From Dryocosmus kuriphilus (taxonomy: Eukaryota > Arthropoda > Insecta > Hymenoptera > Cynipidae): a stretch of DNA of 64,000 nt. A program made the translations under genes and the position numbers. Below the pieces are notes generated by a model that was not told the DNA's origin, did not search any database, and saw only the letters and a list, made by a program, of their open reading frames with translations. This document shows, piece after piece, positions 11,901-22,367 of this stretch; the first letter of the stretch is position 1; each line of letters begins with the position of its first letter. The stretch lies in assembly GCA_038277395.1 (NCBI GenBank), contig CM076189.1, positions 213,816,011 through 213,880,010 on the forward strand. Direction: 5' to 3'.

Positions 11901-12954
11901 AGTACGTTACTATTACCAATTTTTACTTTCATTCTATATTTTGCTCTTCCGTATTTATAAGAAAATGATTAAACAAAATGTATTATTAAATTAACTTGTT
12001 TCTTCCCTGGCAGGAATATATTTTGAAAATAAAATAGAATAAATTCCATCCGTGTGGAAGTAGCCCGGGTTGGCCCTGACACAATAAGGTTGCTGGTCGG
12101 GGTCTGACCCGGCACAGATTTTGTTGAAAAACCGATGAAGCAGTCGAGCTAGTTTATAAAGTACATTTTTGAGAATAATTGAACATAATAACATTTTTTA
12201 AAGTGTAATAATAATTTTTTCATCTAAATTTAAAATAATTTTAAAAAACGCAGAACTCAAACTCTATAAAAATTATTTTACGACCTAATATTAATTTCAA
12301 GAAAATAATAATATTTGAATACTATAGAGTACTTATGAAAATGTAATTTGTTTATAGATATTAATTAAATTTTTCTGTTTCAAGAAATTTAAAAGTTAGT
12401 TGAACTTCATCATTTTTTCAATACCTATTCAAACTGCGTTTTCTACTCAAGCACATGGTTTGGCCTCATTCACGTTTGATTATATTAAAAACTCCAACAG
12501 TCGTTTTATTCGTAACGTAAATCAATTAATATTCAATAATTTGCATTAAAAATCAGTTAATTTTATAGACGCTTATCAGTTGTTACGATTTAACGTGAAT
12601 TTTCGTTTTTTGTAATAGTGACATAACCTCTTTGACTATGCTTGAAAAAAGCGATGGAAATATATAAAATTAATTTTAAAAAATTGCTGTTTGTTAAAAC
12701 ATTTATTCACTTTGTACAGTAGTTCAATAGAGATTTTTTATTGTGGTTCTAGATATCTGAACCTTATGTGATCGCGATACATTAATAAGTAACGTACTTG
12801 GTACATTCATAAATGTTCTATAAATGTCCTTACATGTTTTGCAGCTTCGAAATGAGTCTCTCATATCAATACTTCTAACAATAAACTTATAGAAGTATGG
12901 ATACGAGAGACACTCATTAGGAATATAAATAATATCACAAATAATTCTACCAGG
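11901..12954. other. Gene-free AT-rich stretch
   Basis: No gene is seen. A small GC-rich block at 12,050-12,115 (tagcccgggttggccc, then gtctgacccggcac) is self-complementary in places but unidentified. The rest is AT-rich. Confidence 0.4.
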
Positions 12955-13075
12955 GCGTTAATCGGATATTCCGGCCATAGCACGGCCCGGTCACAGCCCG
13001 ACTTAAACCCGGGCTCTCTAGCCGCAGGGGCTAGAAAGCCTCCGAGTTCAATTCCCACCCGGTCAATAAAGTACA
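12955..13075 (+). repeat. GC-rich SINE-like block with a box-B-like string
   Basis: An abrupt GC-rich island in AT-rich DNA contains agttcaattcc (10 of 11 to the pol III box B pattern GGTTCRANNCC) and, about 85 nt upstream, a weak box-A-like tagcacggcccg. It also holds a strong hairpin, tctagccgcaggggctaga. This could be a tRNA-derived SINE head or a structured fragment of another repeat. There is no A-rich tail directly downstream. Confidence 0.3.
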
Positions 13076-13839
13076 ATAATGCGAAAATAGTAAATTCTTG
13101 TAAAAATTTGTAATTAATTGTACAATTTTGAAAAAATGTCAGGATTCTAGCAAATAATTGTAGTTTCTGGCATAATTATTTATGGAAGTTTTCATTTTTT
13201 CTTAAAAGATAAAAAATAGTACAATGACATACTAAAAATTATAAGTTTTTGCTACTATCTGGACACTTACAACATTTTACAAAAGTTACAATTTTTACAT
13301 TGTTATATTTTATTATTGTACAGAATATATAATTATTATATATAATTTAAGTTTCATATAAAACTATTTGGTTTTATAGAAGATATAACAGTTCAAAAAT
13401 TGAAGCGATATTTTCATCCGCAAAAAAGAATGAAAGTTGGCGATTTTTGTATATGTTCTGGGCAGTATTTTGAATAAACAAGGGTGTATTTTGAAATATT
13501 CTGATCCAAATTTAATAATTTATAAATTGTAACAATTTGGAAAGGATTCCGAACTTTTGAAATTTCCTTGATTCTCAAGATTTATCATTAGGTGAATCTT
13601 TATAATTCTTTCGCTAAGAGAATGTAATCCAATGAATATCCTACAATATTCACTCTTAATCAGTAATTATTCCAGAAAATAAAATACAAGGTTTTCTTAC
13701 AATTTTTTGTTTTTCTGCGAATTTAGTTTATAAAAATCTTTGAATTCTAATGAACAACATATTTTTTCGACCGGCTTATACGAACAATAAGACTTACTTT
13801 CTCATACTCGCTTTATCCATTTATAGGGTTTCACAATAA
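13076..13839. other. Gene-free AT-rich stretch
   Basis: Nothing gene-like and no clear repeat pair is seen. Confidence 0.4.
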
Positions 13840-14300
13840 AATAAAATTTAAGAAATAGAAAATAAATTTTAAGAGATTCTGTTAATTATTGTATATTTTA
13901 GAAGAAATATTAAAACAGCTTTGAAAAAATTAAGAAAATAATGCAAGCAAAAAATGTTGTAAAGTTTATTTCAGGCTTATTAAAATTTATTCTTAAGTGT
14001 AAATTATAGTAAAATAATATATAATAATACATAATAATAATAATACATAATAATAATACAATGTGCTATTTTCAAAATGTTTATTTGGTATTTAATGTAA
14101 AAAATGAAAAATTGTGTAAAGTTTAATTTATTTTCGAGCATTATTCAGGAAATAGGAAAGAACAGGTCGATCGTGTGGACTAAACTGAAGCAATGTTTTT
14201 TAAAATCTCTCGAAAAATCCAGACGTACGAATCGTAAAAGAAAATTATTCTTAAGGGAAGATTCTGTTAATTATTATGCAGGGGAGAGTGCCCTAAATTG
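13840..14300. repeat. ~380-bp interspersed repeat, copy A
   Basis: It contains the family landmarks tttcaggcttattaaaattt (near 13,970), caatgtgctattttcaaaat (near 14,060) and aaaaatccagacgtacgaat (near 14,213). Other copies start near 19,480, 19,880 and 20,270. In this copy a taataataca microsatellite has expanded between the landmarks (about 14,020-14,060). An open frame of 65 codons is not conserved in the other copies. Confidence 0.75.
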
Positions 14301-14704
14301 AATAGGAAAAGTTTGGCTTCATAATACTCTGATAATACTTATAAATATTGTAAGCAAAGAAGGAGAGTATTACGTATCAAACTGAAGATAAATTATTCAT
14401 TTAAACATTACGGGCATTGTATCATAGATTCAATCAGATATCTGTCTATAATTAATCTTTTTCAGAACCAGTGCACTTTTATCCAGATGAGGGTCTATAA
14501 TGGTCCACAATCTGGATAATCGTGTTTTACGGTAGTCACAGTGCTAATTAATATATATTTCTGTTGATGTCACCAAATAACAATTCAGCGCTATTACCTT
14601 GTAATGTTTATCCATTAATATAAACAATATTTTTAATTTAATTATTTATAAATTATTTCCTAATAATATTAATAATAGTATAAAAAAATGTTAAAAATTT
14701 AAAA

Positions 14705-15152
14705 ATGTACAGTTCTCATTGTATTAAAAATCTCAATCTTGTAACTGACAAGTTAAAGAACCAATTAAGTAAAATCGAAATCGAAGATATACATATTTAC
14801 ATTAAATCTTTACAAAAAAACTTTGAAAATTCCAAAAACAAAATAAAAAGCTTAATGTCTAATTCTGAATTCGCTATTTTTTTTCCACCAATTTGAACTC
14901 TCGAATGAACATCACATTTGTAAAACTGAAAGAATTCTAAACACAAAATTTAAAAACTTACTTCTTTCTAATCCTAAAGATTTAACTATTAACAAACATA
15001 AATCTGAAATTACTCCTGACCCTTGGTTGATTAACTTGTCAGATGTAACTATTCCTGAAGAGGTTTCTGACATAATTCGTCTAGGACCAAAATTTAGTTC
15101 CAGTTATACTTCGAAAAACCAAATACAAATGATAATAAAAGCAATCAATTGA
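14705..15152 (+). pseudogene. Penelope-like element N-terminal relic (broken)
   Basis: The first frame runs from ATG 14,705 to a stop near 14,896 and encodes a Lys/Asn/Ile-rich helical segment. In the next frame, open from about 14,890 to the TGA at 15,150-15,152, the peptide includes NLSDVTIPEEVSDIIRLGPK, the sort of sequence that precedes RT motifs in Penelope-like proteins (a leucine/serine string, IP-EV, then LGPKF). A frame break near 14,890 separates the pieces. No RT motif follows: the deletion joins this piece to the C-terminal region within about 15,100-15,180. I am confident of the family but not of the exact homologous limits. Confidence 0.65.
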
Positions 15153-15657
15153 TTGACAAAACAATCGTTTCCTTCAATTTTTACCCAGATATCTCGTACC
15201 AAATTCGCAGACTTTTTTTTCCAATTTCAACATAGAAACTGTTTTCAAAATTGACTCAAAATTTGACCTTTTTATAAAACTTGGAAAAGACCCTTTAAAC
15301 AAACTCGATCAATGCAATGTTGTTTATGAATTAGATTGTGTTTGTGTCATGTCCTATATAGGCCAAACTAAAAGATCCTTAGAAACTAGAAGAAACGAAC
15401 ACAAGAGAAATATTCAACATTGCATCAAAAACCATAAAGAAATTGCCAAGCATGTCCATTCAAACCATGATAGCGATCCATCTTCTATCAAATGGGACGA
15501 CATAAAAATTCTACACAAAGAATCAAATTATTATAAAAGAACCTTTGTTGAAATGTTGTACATTAAGAAGAAAGGTGATAATGTTTTAAATAAAATTACA
15601 GATCTCCAATTTTACAACCCTGCTTGCAACTCTGTTTTAAATAACATTACTAATTGA
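15139..15657 (+). pseudogene. Penelope-like element C-terminal relic with GIY-YIG endonuclease
   Basis: One open frame of about 172 codons, with an internal ATG at 15,349. It begins in the linker after the RT thumb (YQIRRLFF, then IKLGKDPLN) and enters the GIY-YIG fold: VVYELDC, SYIGQT, the LETRRNEH helix carrying the catalytic Arg and His, then about 50 residues on the VEMLYI glutamate. In Penelope-like elements this nuclease nicks the target for insertion. The five signature positions look intact (the GIY motif reads VVY, which the family tolerates), so the domain could fold, but without the RT core the copy is non-autonomous. The stop lies at the end of the usual domain. Confidence 0.8.
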
Positions 15658-16561
15658 ATTTTATCCTCATTATCGCAACACTATATATTCAATTTTTAAA
15701 AATTAGCGCCTTTTCCTTCAATTTAAATTCCCCCTACTCCAAAAAATTTTTCATCCCGTCAGTCCTCAGCATCCTTCACTATGGAGTGGTACGCTTTTGT
15801 ACCTCTCCAATCAAAAAAAAATTTTATCAATTACTTTCAACAATTACTAACTATGTTTCCCCCAAGGTTAATGAATAATTTTACTTCATCACTACTACTC
15901 AAGGTATTAAAAAATTATTCAATTCTAAATTCTTAAATTTTATAAAACATTCTAATTCTAACCTCCAAAATAATTCCAATTCAAATTTTTATTATACCTT
16001 CACAGTCCCCTAAATTCTTAATAAAGACATGAATTATTCTGACCATTCTACATTAAATTCATTCACTGTACATATTATATATAAATAATATTCATATTAT
16101 CACATTACGTATAAATTCCGTTTTTATAACCCTTATTCGTAATGGAACCGTTCTACCTGTTCATACTCTACATTGCATTCTTCTCACCTTTATAACATTC
16201 CAAATTTTTATAACAAACTTTTAAAATGCCATTCTCACCTTTTAAATTAATTAAATACTTGTCCTACTACATTTAGACTCCCTTTATATAAATAAACCTT
16301 CACAATTTCAACAATTCACTTCAATTGCATCAACCTTTCTAACCTCCTTTCCATTTTTTTCTAGAGAGGATGCTGAGTATCAAAAAAACCTCTGTTTTTC
16401 TTATGTTTTCCAAATTTTTTCTAAAATAAAAAAAACATCCTTCAAATACATAATGTCAACCTTCAACTATTCATAACCTTTCGTTAAGTTCCTCTCAAAA
16501 ATGTTCTTCTCCGCTTAAAAATATCCTTACTAATCAAATATGTAATTTCTCAGTTTTGTAC
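15658..16561. other. Downstream non-coding region of the Penelope-like element
   Basis: C/T-rich, AT-rich sequence without a domain-bearing frame, linking the GIY-YIG relic to the ribozyme motif. One 74-codon frame at 15,654-15,878 overlaps the stop of the relic and has no recognisable content. Confidence 0.45.
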
Positions 16562-16603
16562 TAATCTGATGAGGTTGCTCGGCCGAGCAACGAAACGTTA
16601 TTA
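16562..16603 (+). ncRNA. Hammerhead-ribozyme-like motif (type I arrangement)
   Basis: In order: taat (16,562-16,565), ctgatgag (16,566-16,573), an 18-nt perfect palindrome forming stem II (16,574-16,591), gaaac (16,592-16,596), gtt (16,597-16,599), atta (16,600-16,603). The taat and atta pieces pair as a 4-bp stem I, and gtt fits the NUH cleavage triplet. Stem III would be only acgt with no loop, too small for one molecule but self-complementary, so a dimer could complete it. Hammerheads with such minimal stem III are known from Penelope-like retroelements. Catalysis is inferred from the core only. Confidence 0.65.
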
Positions 16604-16625
16604 AATATCTTAAACTGAAAAATTG

Positions 16626-17097
16626 TCTGGATGCGTTGTCTTCTTTAATACCTCATTAACTTTCCCGGACGTTAAACCAATATTGAGGATTCCACATCTT
16701 TCCTCTTCGCTCAGGTAAATTTTTGTTTCTGACTTTTTAATTCGTAACAGTCGTTCCAACATACAAAAAATCACTTCAGGAAAAAATCTAATCTTTCACG
16801 AATTATCCGGATAGGGGCACGTGACACTGTCAATGAAAACAAATTAATTACGTTGTTCCTCAAAATTAGAAGACACCTTCTGTGGACATTTTTAAGTTCA
16901 AGTGTCCTGAAAATACAAGAAACAAAAAAAAAACAATTCAAAAAAATTTTATCTCAGTAAAAATTGAAAAATTACCAGAGGATAAAAGTTACCTTGCCAA
17001 GCGGAAGACACATTTAAAAATTTTCTAATTGAATAACAAGTAAGTGGTAAAACACATTATGGTACAATCTCTTTTTGATAATGTTACTTATAAAAAA
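16626..17097. other. Gap after the Penelope-like element
   Basis: No gene or clear repeat is recognised. A pyrimidine-rich cctcttcgctcag at about 16,700-16,714 resembles a splice acceptor but leads into no frame. Confidence 0.3.
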
Positions 17098-17249
17098 ATC
17101 CCTTAGTGGCAAAATCTTCTGGCAGTTTGATGTCAGATCTGGGCCAGATCTGGCGTCGTATAGACCGTCTAGTCTTGACAGTCTAGTCTGGCCCAGATCT
17201 GGCGGTTGTCAGCCTTCCAGAACATAAAAAATCTGCCCGCTGCGCGGGC

Positions 17250-18413
17250 ACATTCTCATCGCGCGCTTCGCGCTCGGATGTTTTTGGTCCTTGCACATCG
17301 TGCTCGGTATTCGTTACGTGGGTCTTAAAATTTCAAAACACCTACATTTAATGAGATTATTAAATTTGAATTTTTTATTAAAAATTATAAAATAAATTAT
17401 TTTACTTAAGGCTCTATCGACCTTAAGGAATGCATTCTCATCATGACACTCGCGCTTCGCGCTCGACAATTAATTTTTTTAAAACCCATTGTAGATTGGT
17501 AAAGTTTTTTTGTGATTTTTCAAATTTTCACAATGCAGGATTTCGATTCTTAAAAGTAAAACGATGAGTCTTATAAATAAATTTTGTAGCTTTTTCCATA
17601 GGGAACAATTCTGCTCCTTAAATTTTCTCATATATAGCATAGTTTTGCTGAAAAGTGGTTTCCTTTATATTTCATAATATATTTCACGAATAACTCAAGA
17701 ACTCTGCGTTTTTACAAAAAAATGATAAGAAGAAAATTTATATATCTTTTTAAGATGAAAAACTTTGTTTATTATCATTTTTTTCGTATCTTGCATAGTT
17801 TGTCGGGAAATTTGAATTCTTCATTTTTAATAACGTTTTATCGATTAAAATAAAAACCGTGCATTTTATTAAAAAATAGTTAATATAAAATTTGTAGATC
17901 TTTTCAATTTGAAAACTTTGTTTATTATCATTTTTTTCATATCTTGAATATTTTAGCAAGAAACCACAGTTCCTTATTTTTAATAACGTTTTCTCGATTA
18001 AAACAAAAACCGTGCATTTTAAATAGTTAAAACAAAATTTATAGACTTTTTTGAGGTGAACAATTTTATTCCTACTATTTTTTTTTGTCTCGCATTGTTT
18101 AGCTAGAAAATGAATTTCTTGATTTTGTAAAAAACGTCTTTGATGGATAAAACCATAACGGCTGGTCAAAAACCGCTGATGAACGAACTCGTCCTTACTT
18201 TTTACGTTAAAGAAGTATGCCAAAGCGCAATCCAATCCTATTATTCCTTCGAAAGTTATCATGGGAACAGACCATGACGACAACAGACAGACAGACACCG
18301 TCGTAAAACATGTTTTTTCAAATTCAGAGGGTCATGAAACGTCGAGATTTCATGAAATCCGCGAAAGTCAGTTTTCACATAAAACTAATACCTCCTCATT
18401 GAGATGAGAATGT
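17250..18413. mobile_element. GCGC-palindrome element, copy B
   Basis: Same architecture as the copy at 4,553-5,756: acattctcatc at the left end, gatgagaatgt at the right (18,403-18,413), GCGC-rich palindromes in the first 200 bp, tandem units containing aaaaccgtgcatttta, then the acagacagacaccgtcg block. It interrupts a ~170-bp unit of the surrounding TIR element: the unit's cttccagaacataaa lies just left and its continuation (caatgagccaagc) just right. The longest antisense frame (182 codons, 17,750-18,298) is open because the tandem unit length preserves frame, giving repeated KCTVFVLI-type text. I do not regard it as a gene. Confidence 0.75.
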
Positions 18414-18955
18414 AAAAATTTTAACGGTCAATGAGCCAAGCTATTTCTTCACCATTTTCGAAAAAATGACAGCGTATCTAAAATTATACAAAATAAGAAA
18501 TTAGCTCGATAAAAATTCTTATTGTCTTGACAGTCTAGTCTGAGCCAGATATGGTGCTGGTCAGCCTTCCATAACATAAACATTTCTAAGCATCAATCAG
18601 CCAACATTTTTTTCACTATTTTCGAGAAATTGTCATAATATCTAAAATTGTACAAAATAATAAATTAGCACTATAAAAATAAGTTATTTTTTTCTAATCA
18701 TCTTGAAAGTCTAATCTGGCCCAGATCTGGCGCTGATCAGTCTTCCAGAACATAAAAATTGTTAAATTTCAATCACCAAACTTTTCTCAATGCATGTTAA
18801 AAATAATTAACTATCTATTTAAAGCGATTTCATAGTCTACAAAATGAAATTTATATTCTCAAAACAATTATTTCTGACAGTTGTGTCATGCAATTACAGT
18901 GTTTCTAGCGAATGAGGGATCCTCTTAATTTGAAGTTAGAAATGAGTTGCAATAT

Positions 18956-19022
18956 GCGGCAGTCTAGTGGGTAACGCGCACGATTTATACTTAGGCGGTT
19001 AGGGTTCAATTCTCGGTGCTGC
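18956..19022 (+). pseudogene. tRNA-like sequence (tRNA pseudogene or SINE head)
   Basis: A 67-nt block has a pol III box A (cagtctagtggg, 11 of 12 to TRGYNNAGYNGG) and box B (ggttcaattct, 10 of 11 to GGTTCRANNCC) at tRNA-like spacing. The ends gcggcag and gtgctgc can pair at six of seven positions, counting one G-U. The D arm and anticodon arm fold poorly and the anticodon cannot be assigned, so it is more likely a tRNA-derived repeat head or decayed tRNA than a working gene. Confidence 0.45.
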
Positions 19023-19479
19023 GAATTTTCGGCGAGTGCGTTTTTCTTTCTACCGTTATATTTAATGCATAAGTTAGAACATGTCAAAAACTTATCAGTT
19101 CGTTCAATAACTAGAATTTTTTGAGTTTAAATATATTTTTAATCAACTGTTTCCTTGTAGTTTGATCTAAAAGTTTTGACACTAAGCTTCTAGAAGAAAA
19201 TACAATATTGTTCAGTTATTTATTTATTTAATAATAATTATATATTATTTACTGTTTATTTATTATTTACCTGTTTATCTCCGACTGGAGTGTCTAGGTA
19301 TAGGGACTGGCTAGACGCTGGCTAGACCGTCAAACCGAAGACTTTACAAAAGTGTTACAGTTTTGGCCAGCCCCAGACTAGACCGTCTGATCTGCGCCAG
19401 ATTAGAGTCTAGAGTCTAGACGGTCTAGCCTGGGGGTGGCCAACGCCAGAAGATTTTTTCCAAAGGGATACTACAATTC

Positions 19480-19880
19480 GTTTAATTCAAATATAATGCT
19501 ACTTTTAAGGCATTATTCTGAATATTAAAACAGCATTGAGACAGTTAAGCAAAGAAAGCAAGCGAAAAATATTGTAAACTTTATTTCAGGCTTATTAAAA
19601 TTTATTCGTAAGTTTAAACTACAGTAAAATTTAAATTATTTTAATAAAGAACAAAAGAAGATAATATTCACAATGTGCTATTTTCAAAATGTTTACATGG
19701 TATGTAATGTAAAAAATGAAAAATCGTGTAAACTGTAAACTTTAATTTATTTTCGAGTATTATTCATGAAATAGGAGAGAACAGGCTGATCATGTGAACT
19801 AAACTGAAGTGTTTTAAAAATCCCTCGAAAAATCCAGACGTACGAATCATAAAAGAAAATTATTCTTAGGGAAGATTCTG
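19480..19880. repeat. ~380-bp interspersed repeat, copy B
   Basis: Shares tttcaggcttattaaaattt (about 19,584) and caatgtgctattttcaaaat with copy A at 13.8 kb. It stands in tandem with copies C and D, the landmark recurring at about 19,968 and, once the inserted element is discounted, about 377 bp later. No coding capacity. Confidence 0.75.
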
Positions 19881-20334
19881 TTAATTATTATGTACGTTAG
19901 AAGAAATATAAAAAAAGAATTGAAAAACTTAAAAAAATAAAGCAAGCAAACAACATTGTAAACCTTATTTCAGGCTTATTAACATTTATTCATAAGTTTA
20001 AATTATAGTAAAATTTAAATTATTTTAATGAAGAACAAAAGAAAATAATCTTCACAATGTGCTATTTTCAAAATGTTTACTTGGTATTTAATGTAAGAAA
20101 TGAAAAATCGTGTAAATTTTAATTTATTTCCGGGTATTATTCATGAAATAGGAGAGAACAGGCTGATCGTGTGAACTAAACTGAAGCGTTTTAAAAATCC
20201 CTCGAAAAATCCAGACGTACGAATCGTGAAAGAAAATTATTCTCAGGGGAAGATTCTGTTAATTATTATGTACGTTAGAAGAAATATTAAAACAGCGTTG
20301 AAAAATTTAAGAAAAGAAAGCAAGCAAACCACAT
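19881..20334. repeat. ~380-bp repeat, copy C and the start of copy D
   Basis: Copy C runs to about 20,260. Copy D begins with gaagattctgttaattatta (about 20,256) and is interrupted at 20,335 by a hAT-like element. Copy C retains the uninterrupted sequence gcaagcaaacaacattgtaa, which serves as the empty-site reference. Confidence 0.75.
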
Positions 20335-21479
20335 TAGGGTTACCAGATGGGTCGGGCACAAAACCAGGACACTCAAAAATTTCCGTGTAATCCTTGACAC
20401 AAATATGGGAAATGGTATTAAGTATTTATTAAGTGTTACAACACAGTACTCAAGAAGTATACTTAGTGGTGTCACTAATTTTATGCAATAAATGTGCGTT
20501 TTCCGGTTTATATATATTATATATATTTGATTGTAGAAAAATAACCACTTTGTCAAGACGAAGTCTTAAACCTGTCAAAATTTAGTAATTATTTAGGACT
20601 AATTTTGTACCACATTCACAAATTTTTTACTTTTTGATTAAAAAAAAAAACATGGCACCGCTCACTTAACGTTAAGCTGGCATGGCCACATCGAGAAATA
20701 GATGAACAAATAATGCCATCGCATTTATCAACGCAAAATTAATTAGTACTCAATTAGTGCTCTTAAAATGCTTAAACAGATTTTTTCAAAAAGCAGCTCA
20801 TATCACGGAAAAACTACAATCAAAAAAATAAATCTGATTTTCCCAAAATGAAACACAACTTGTTCGTTTTCTATTTTAGGACATAATAAATTTCATAATT
20901 TATCCAAAAAGCAGCCTTATGACTTTTAAAAATACCATACCCTTATATTCTGGTTAGCTGAGAAATTCAATACAGCCTACATTCTAAACATGGGATATTT
21001 ACTAGCGGTTCATTAACAATTTCTGGTGTCACTTTGTCAACAAAAAAAAAATTAATTAACAATAAACAATTTTTAAAATTAATTTTAACGTTTATGAATT
21101 TTTAAAATGTATCAGTTTCATTTAGCGAGGCATTCTCAAAGAAGATAGAAAATTTCGATTTTGTGACTAACATGTGTCACATTTATTAATGCGTAATTAA
21201 TTACGTCTCAATTAGTTCTGCAATCAATTTTTAAAAGCCGCTATTCTCAGAGTTATGAAAATCGCTAAAAGCAATTTTTTTCGGAATCTACATAATATGC
21301 TAAATCTTCAAAAATATATAATTATTGCGATTGTAGAAAAATAAAGTATTTGCTGTCAAAAAGATTGGTTTCGTAAAAACCAGGACATTTGGCGTATTTT
21401 CAGGAAAAACCCAGGACACCAGGACAGACCACGGAAAAAGAGGACATGTCCCGGAAAACCAGGACGGATGGTAACCCTA
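20335..21479. mobile_element. Non-autonomous hAT-like element with 8-bp target duplication
   Basis: Both ends carry tagggttacca (20,335 onward, and its reverse complement ending at 21,479), followed by subterminal copies of ccaggac/gtcctgg on each side. The flanking 8-mers aaccacat (20,327-20,334) and aacaacct (21,480-21,487) correspond to one 8-bp stretch of the uninterrupted neighbouring copy, consistent with the 8-bp duplications made by hAT transposases. The element is 1,145 bp and has no transposase frame. The low-GC interior contains no recognised domain. Confidence 0.75.
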
Positions 21480-21780
21480 AACAACCTTGTAAACCTTATT
21501 TCAGGCTTATTAACATTTATTCATAAGTTTAAATTACAGTAAAATTAAAACTATTTTAATAAAGAACAAAAGAAGATAATCTTCACAATCTGCTATTTTC
21601 AAAATGTTTACTTGGTATTTAATGGAAAAAATGAAAAATCGTGTAAAGTTTAATTTATTTTCAAGTATTATTCGTGAAATAGGAGAACTGTTTGATCGTC
21701 TGGACTAAACTAAAGCAATGGCTTAAAAATCCAGATGTACACATACGAATCGTAAGGGGTTCGAATCCCTGTTCCCATGG
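21480..21780. repeat. ~380-bp repeat, copy D continuation with tRNA 3'-half-like end
   Basis: Resumes at cttgtaaaccttatttcagg and ends in a different tail from copies A-C. At 21,754-21,777 is aaggggttcgaatccctg, a perfect box B (ggttcgaatcc) inside a 5-bp stem resembling a tRNA T arm, followed by ttccca. No matching tRNA 5' half precedes it, so this is a tRNA-derived fragment at most. Confidence 0.5.
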
Positions 21781-22367
21781 ATGTTTCTTCTTCATTTATT
21801 AAAAATATTGAAACAATGTTCCTTGTGCGTTTATTGGATTTTCTTCAATATGTGGTTTTAAATTTTGTAACTAATAGTTTTTAGCTTTTTAAGTTCTTGT
21901 GCAAAGATGACATATTATTGTTGAAAGTGAATTTCTATATCTATAGTCCTCTCCGATTGGCTGTTGACAGCGAGAGTTGCATTTTGGCGTTTTAAAGAAG
22001 TTTACAGCTTGGCAAGTTCATAAAATAAAATTTACGATAGAACGTGATTTTCAAGATGAATTTCGCATTTGGGATATTGCGGGCATTAAAACAATAAAAA
22101 TCTTTCAAGTGAGGATGAGCAATGAGCAATAAGAAGAAGGGAAACCCGAATGAAGGATCTTCTACCTGCAGGACTTTAGTTCGGCAACGAGAAAAGCGGT
22201 AATGCGATTATGTAGGTATGGGCGGAAACTTGGCGTGAAGTTTACAGGAAAAGGGACAGAACTGTTAACTCCTGAGAATCTTGAATGTTTCTTCAAGGTT
22301 GAACCCGTCGTACTGACCATTTCACCGATTCTGTTTTCTGATCGACACATCGGATAAGGATATGCTG
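21781..22367. other. Gap with a short open frame, unassigned
   Basis: Positions 22,120-22,350 are less AT-rich and open for 62 codons on the minus strand (22,162-22,350). The peptide shows no domain. No repeat relationship was recognised. Confidence 0.3.

Larger units (their letters stand above)
14690..16625 (+). mobile_element. Penelope-like element, internally deleted
   Basis: Two pieces of a Penelope-like protein lie in the right order on the plus strand: an N-terminal piece before the reverse transcriptase (14,705-15,152) and a C-terminal piece with the GIY-YIG nuclease (15,139-15,657). The RT core between them is missing. About 0.9 kb downstream is a hammerhead-ribozyme-like motif (16,562-16,603), a feature known from Penelope-like element termini. 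The exact ends are not determined; the left limit is set just before the first recognisable reading frame and the right limit just after the ribozyme motif. It cannot encode a functional protein. Confidence 0.75.
17098..19469. mobile_element. TIR element with internal ~170-bp repeats, host to a nested element
   Basis: The left end (17,098-17,123, atcccttagtggcaaaatct then tctggc) is mirrored at 19,445-19,469 (gccagaagattttttccaaa then gggat), giving an imperfect TIR of about 25 bp. Inside are repeated units of about 170 bp marked by ggcccagatctggcg and cttccagaacataaa (near 17,170, 18,545 and 18,720), with further ctagac/gtctag-rich palindromes at 19,280-19,440. The GCGC-palindrome element copy B sits inside one unit, and a tRNA-like sequence lies at 18,956. 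No transposase is seen, so it is non-autonomous. Confidence 0.65.

Noticed and set aside
17750..18298. 182-codon antisense frame
   Set aside because: It lies wholly inside the GCGC-palindrome element and repeats the same KCTVFVLI-type text because the tandem unit keeps frame; no ATG-anchored conserved protein, no domain.
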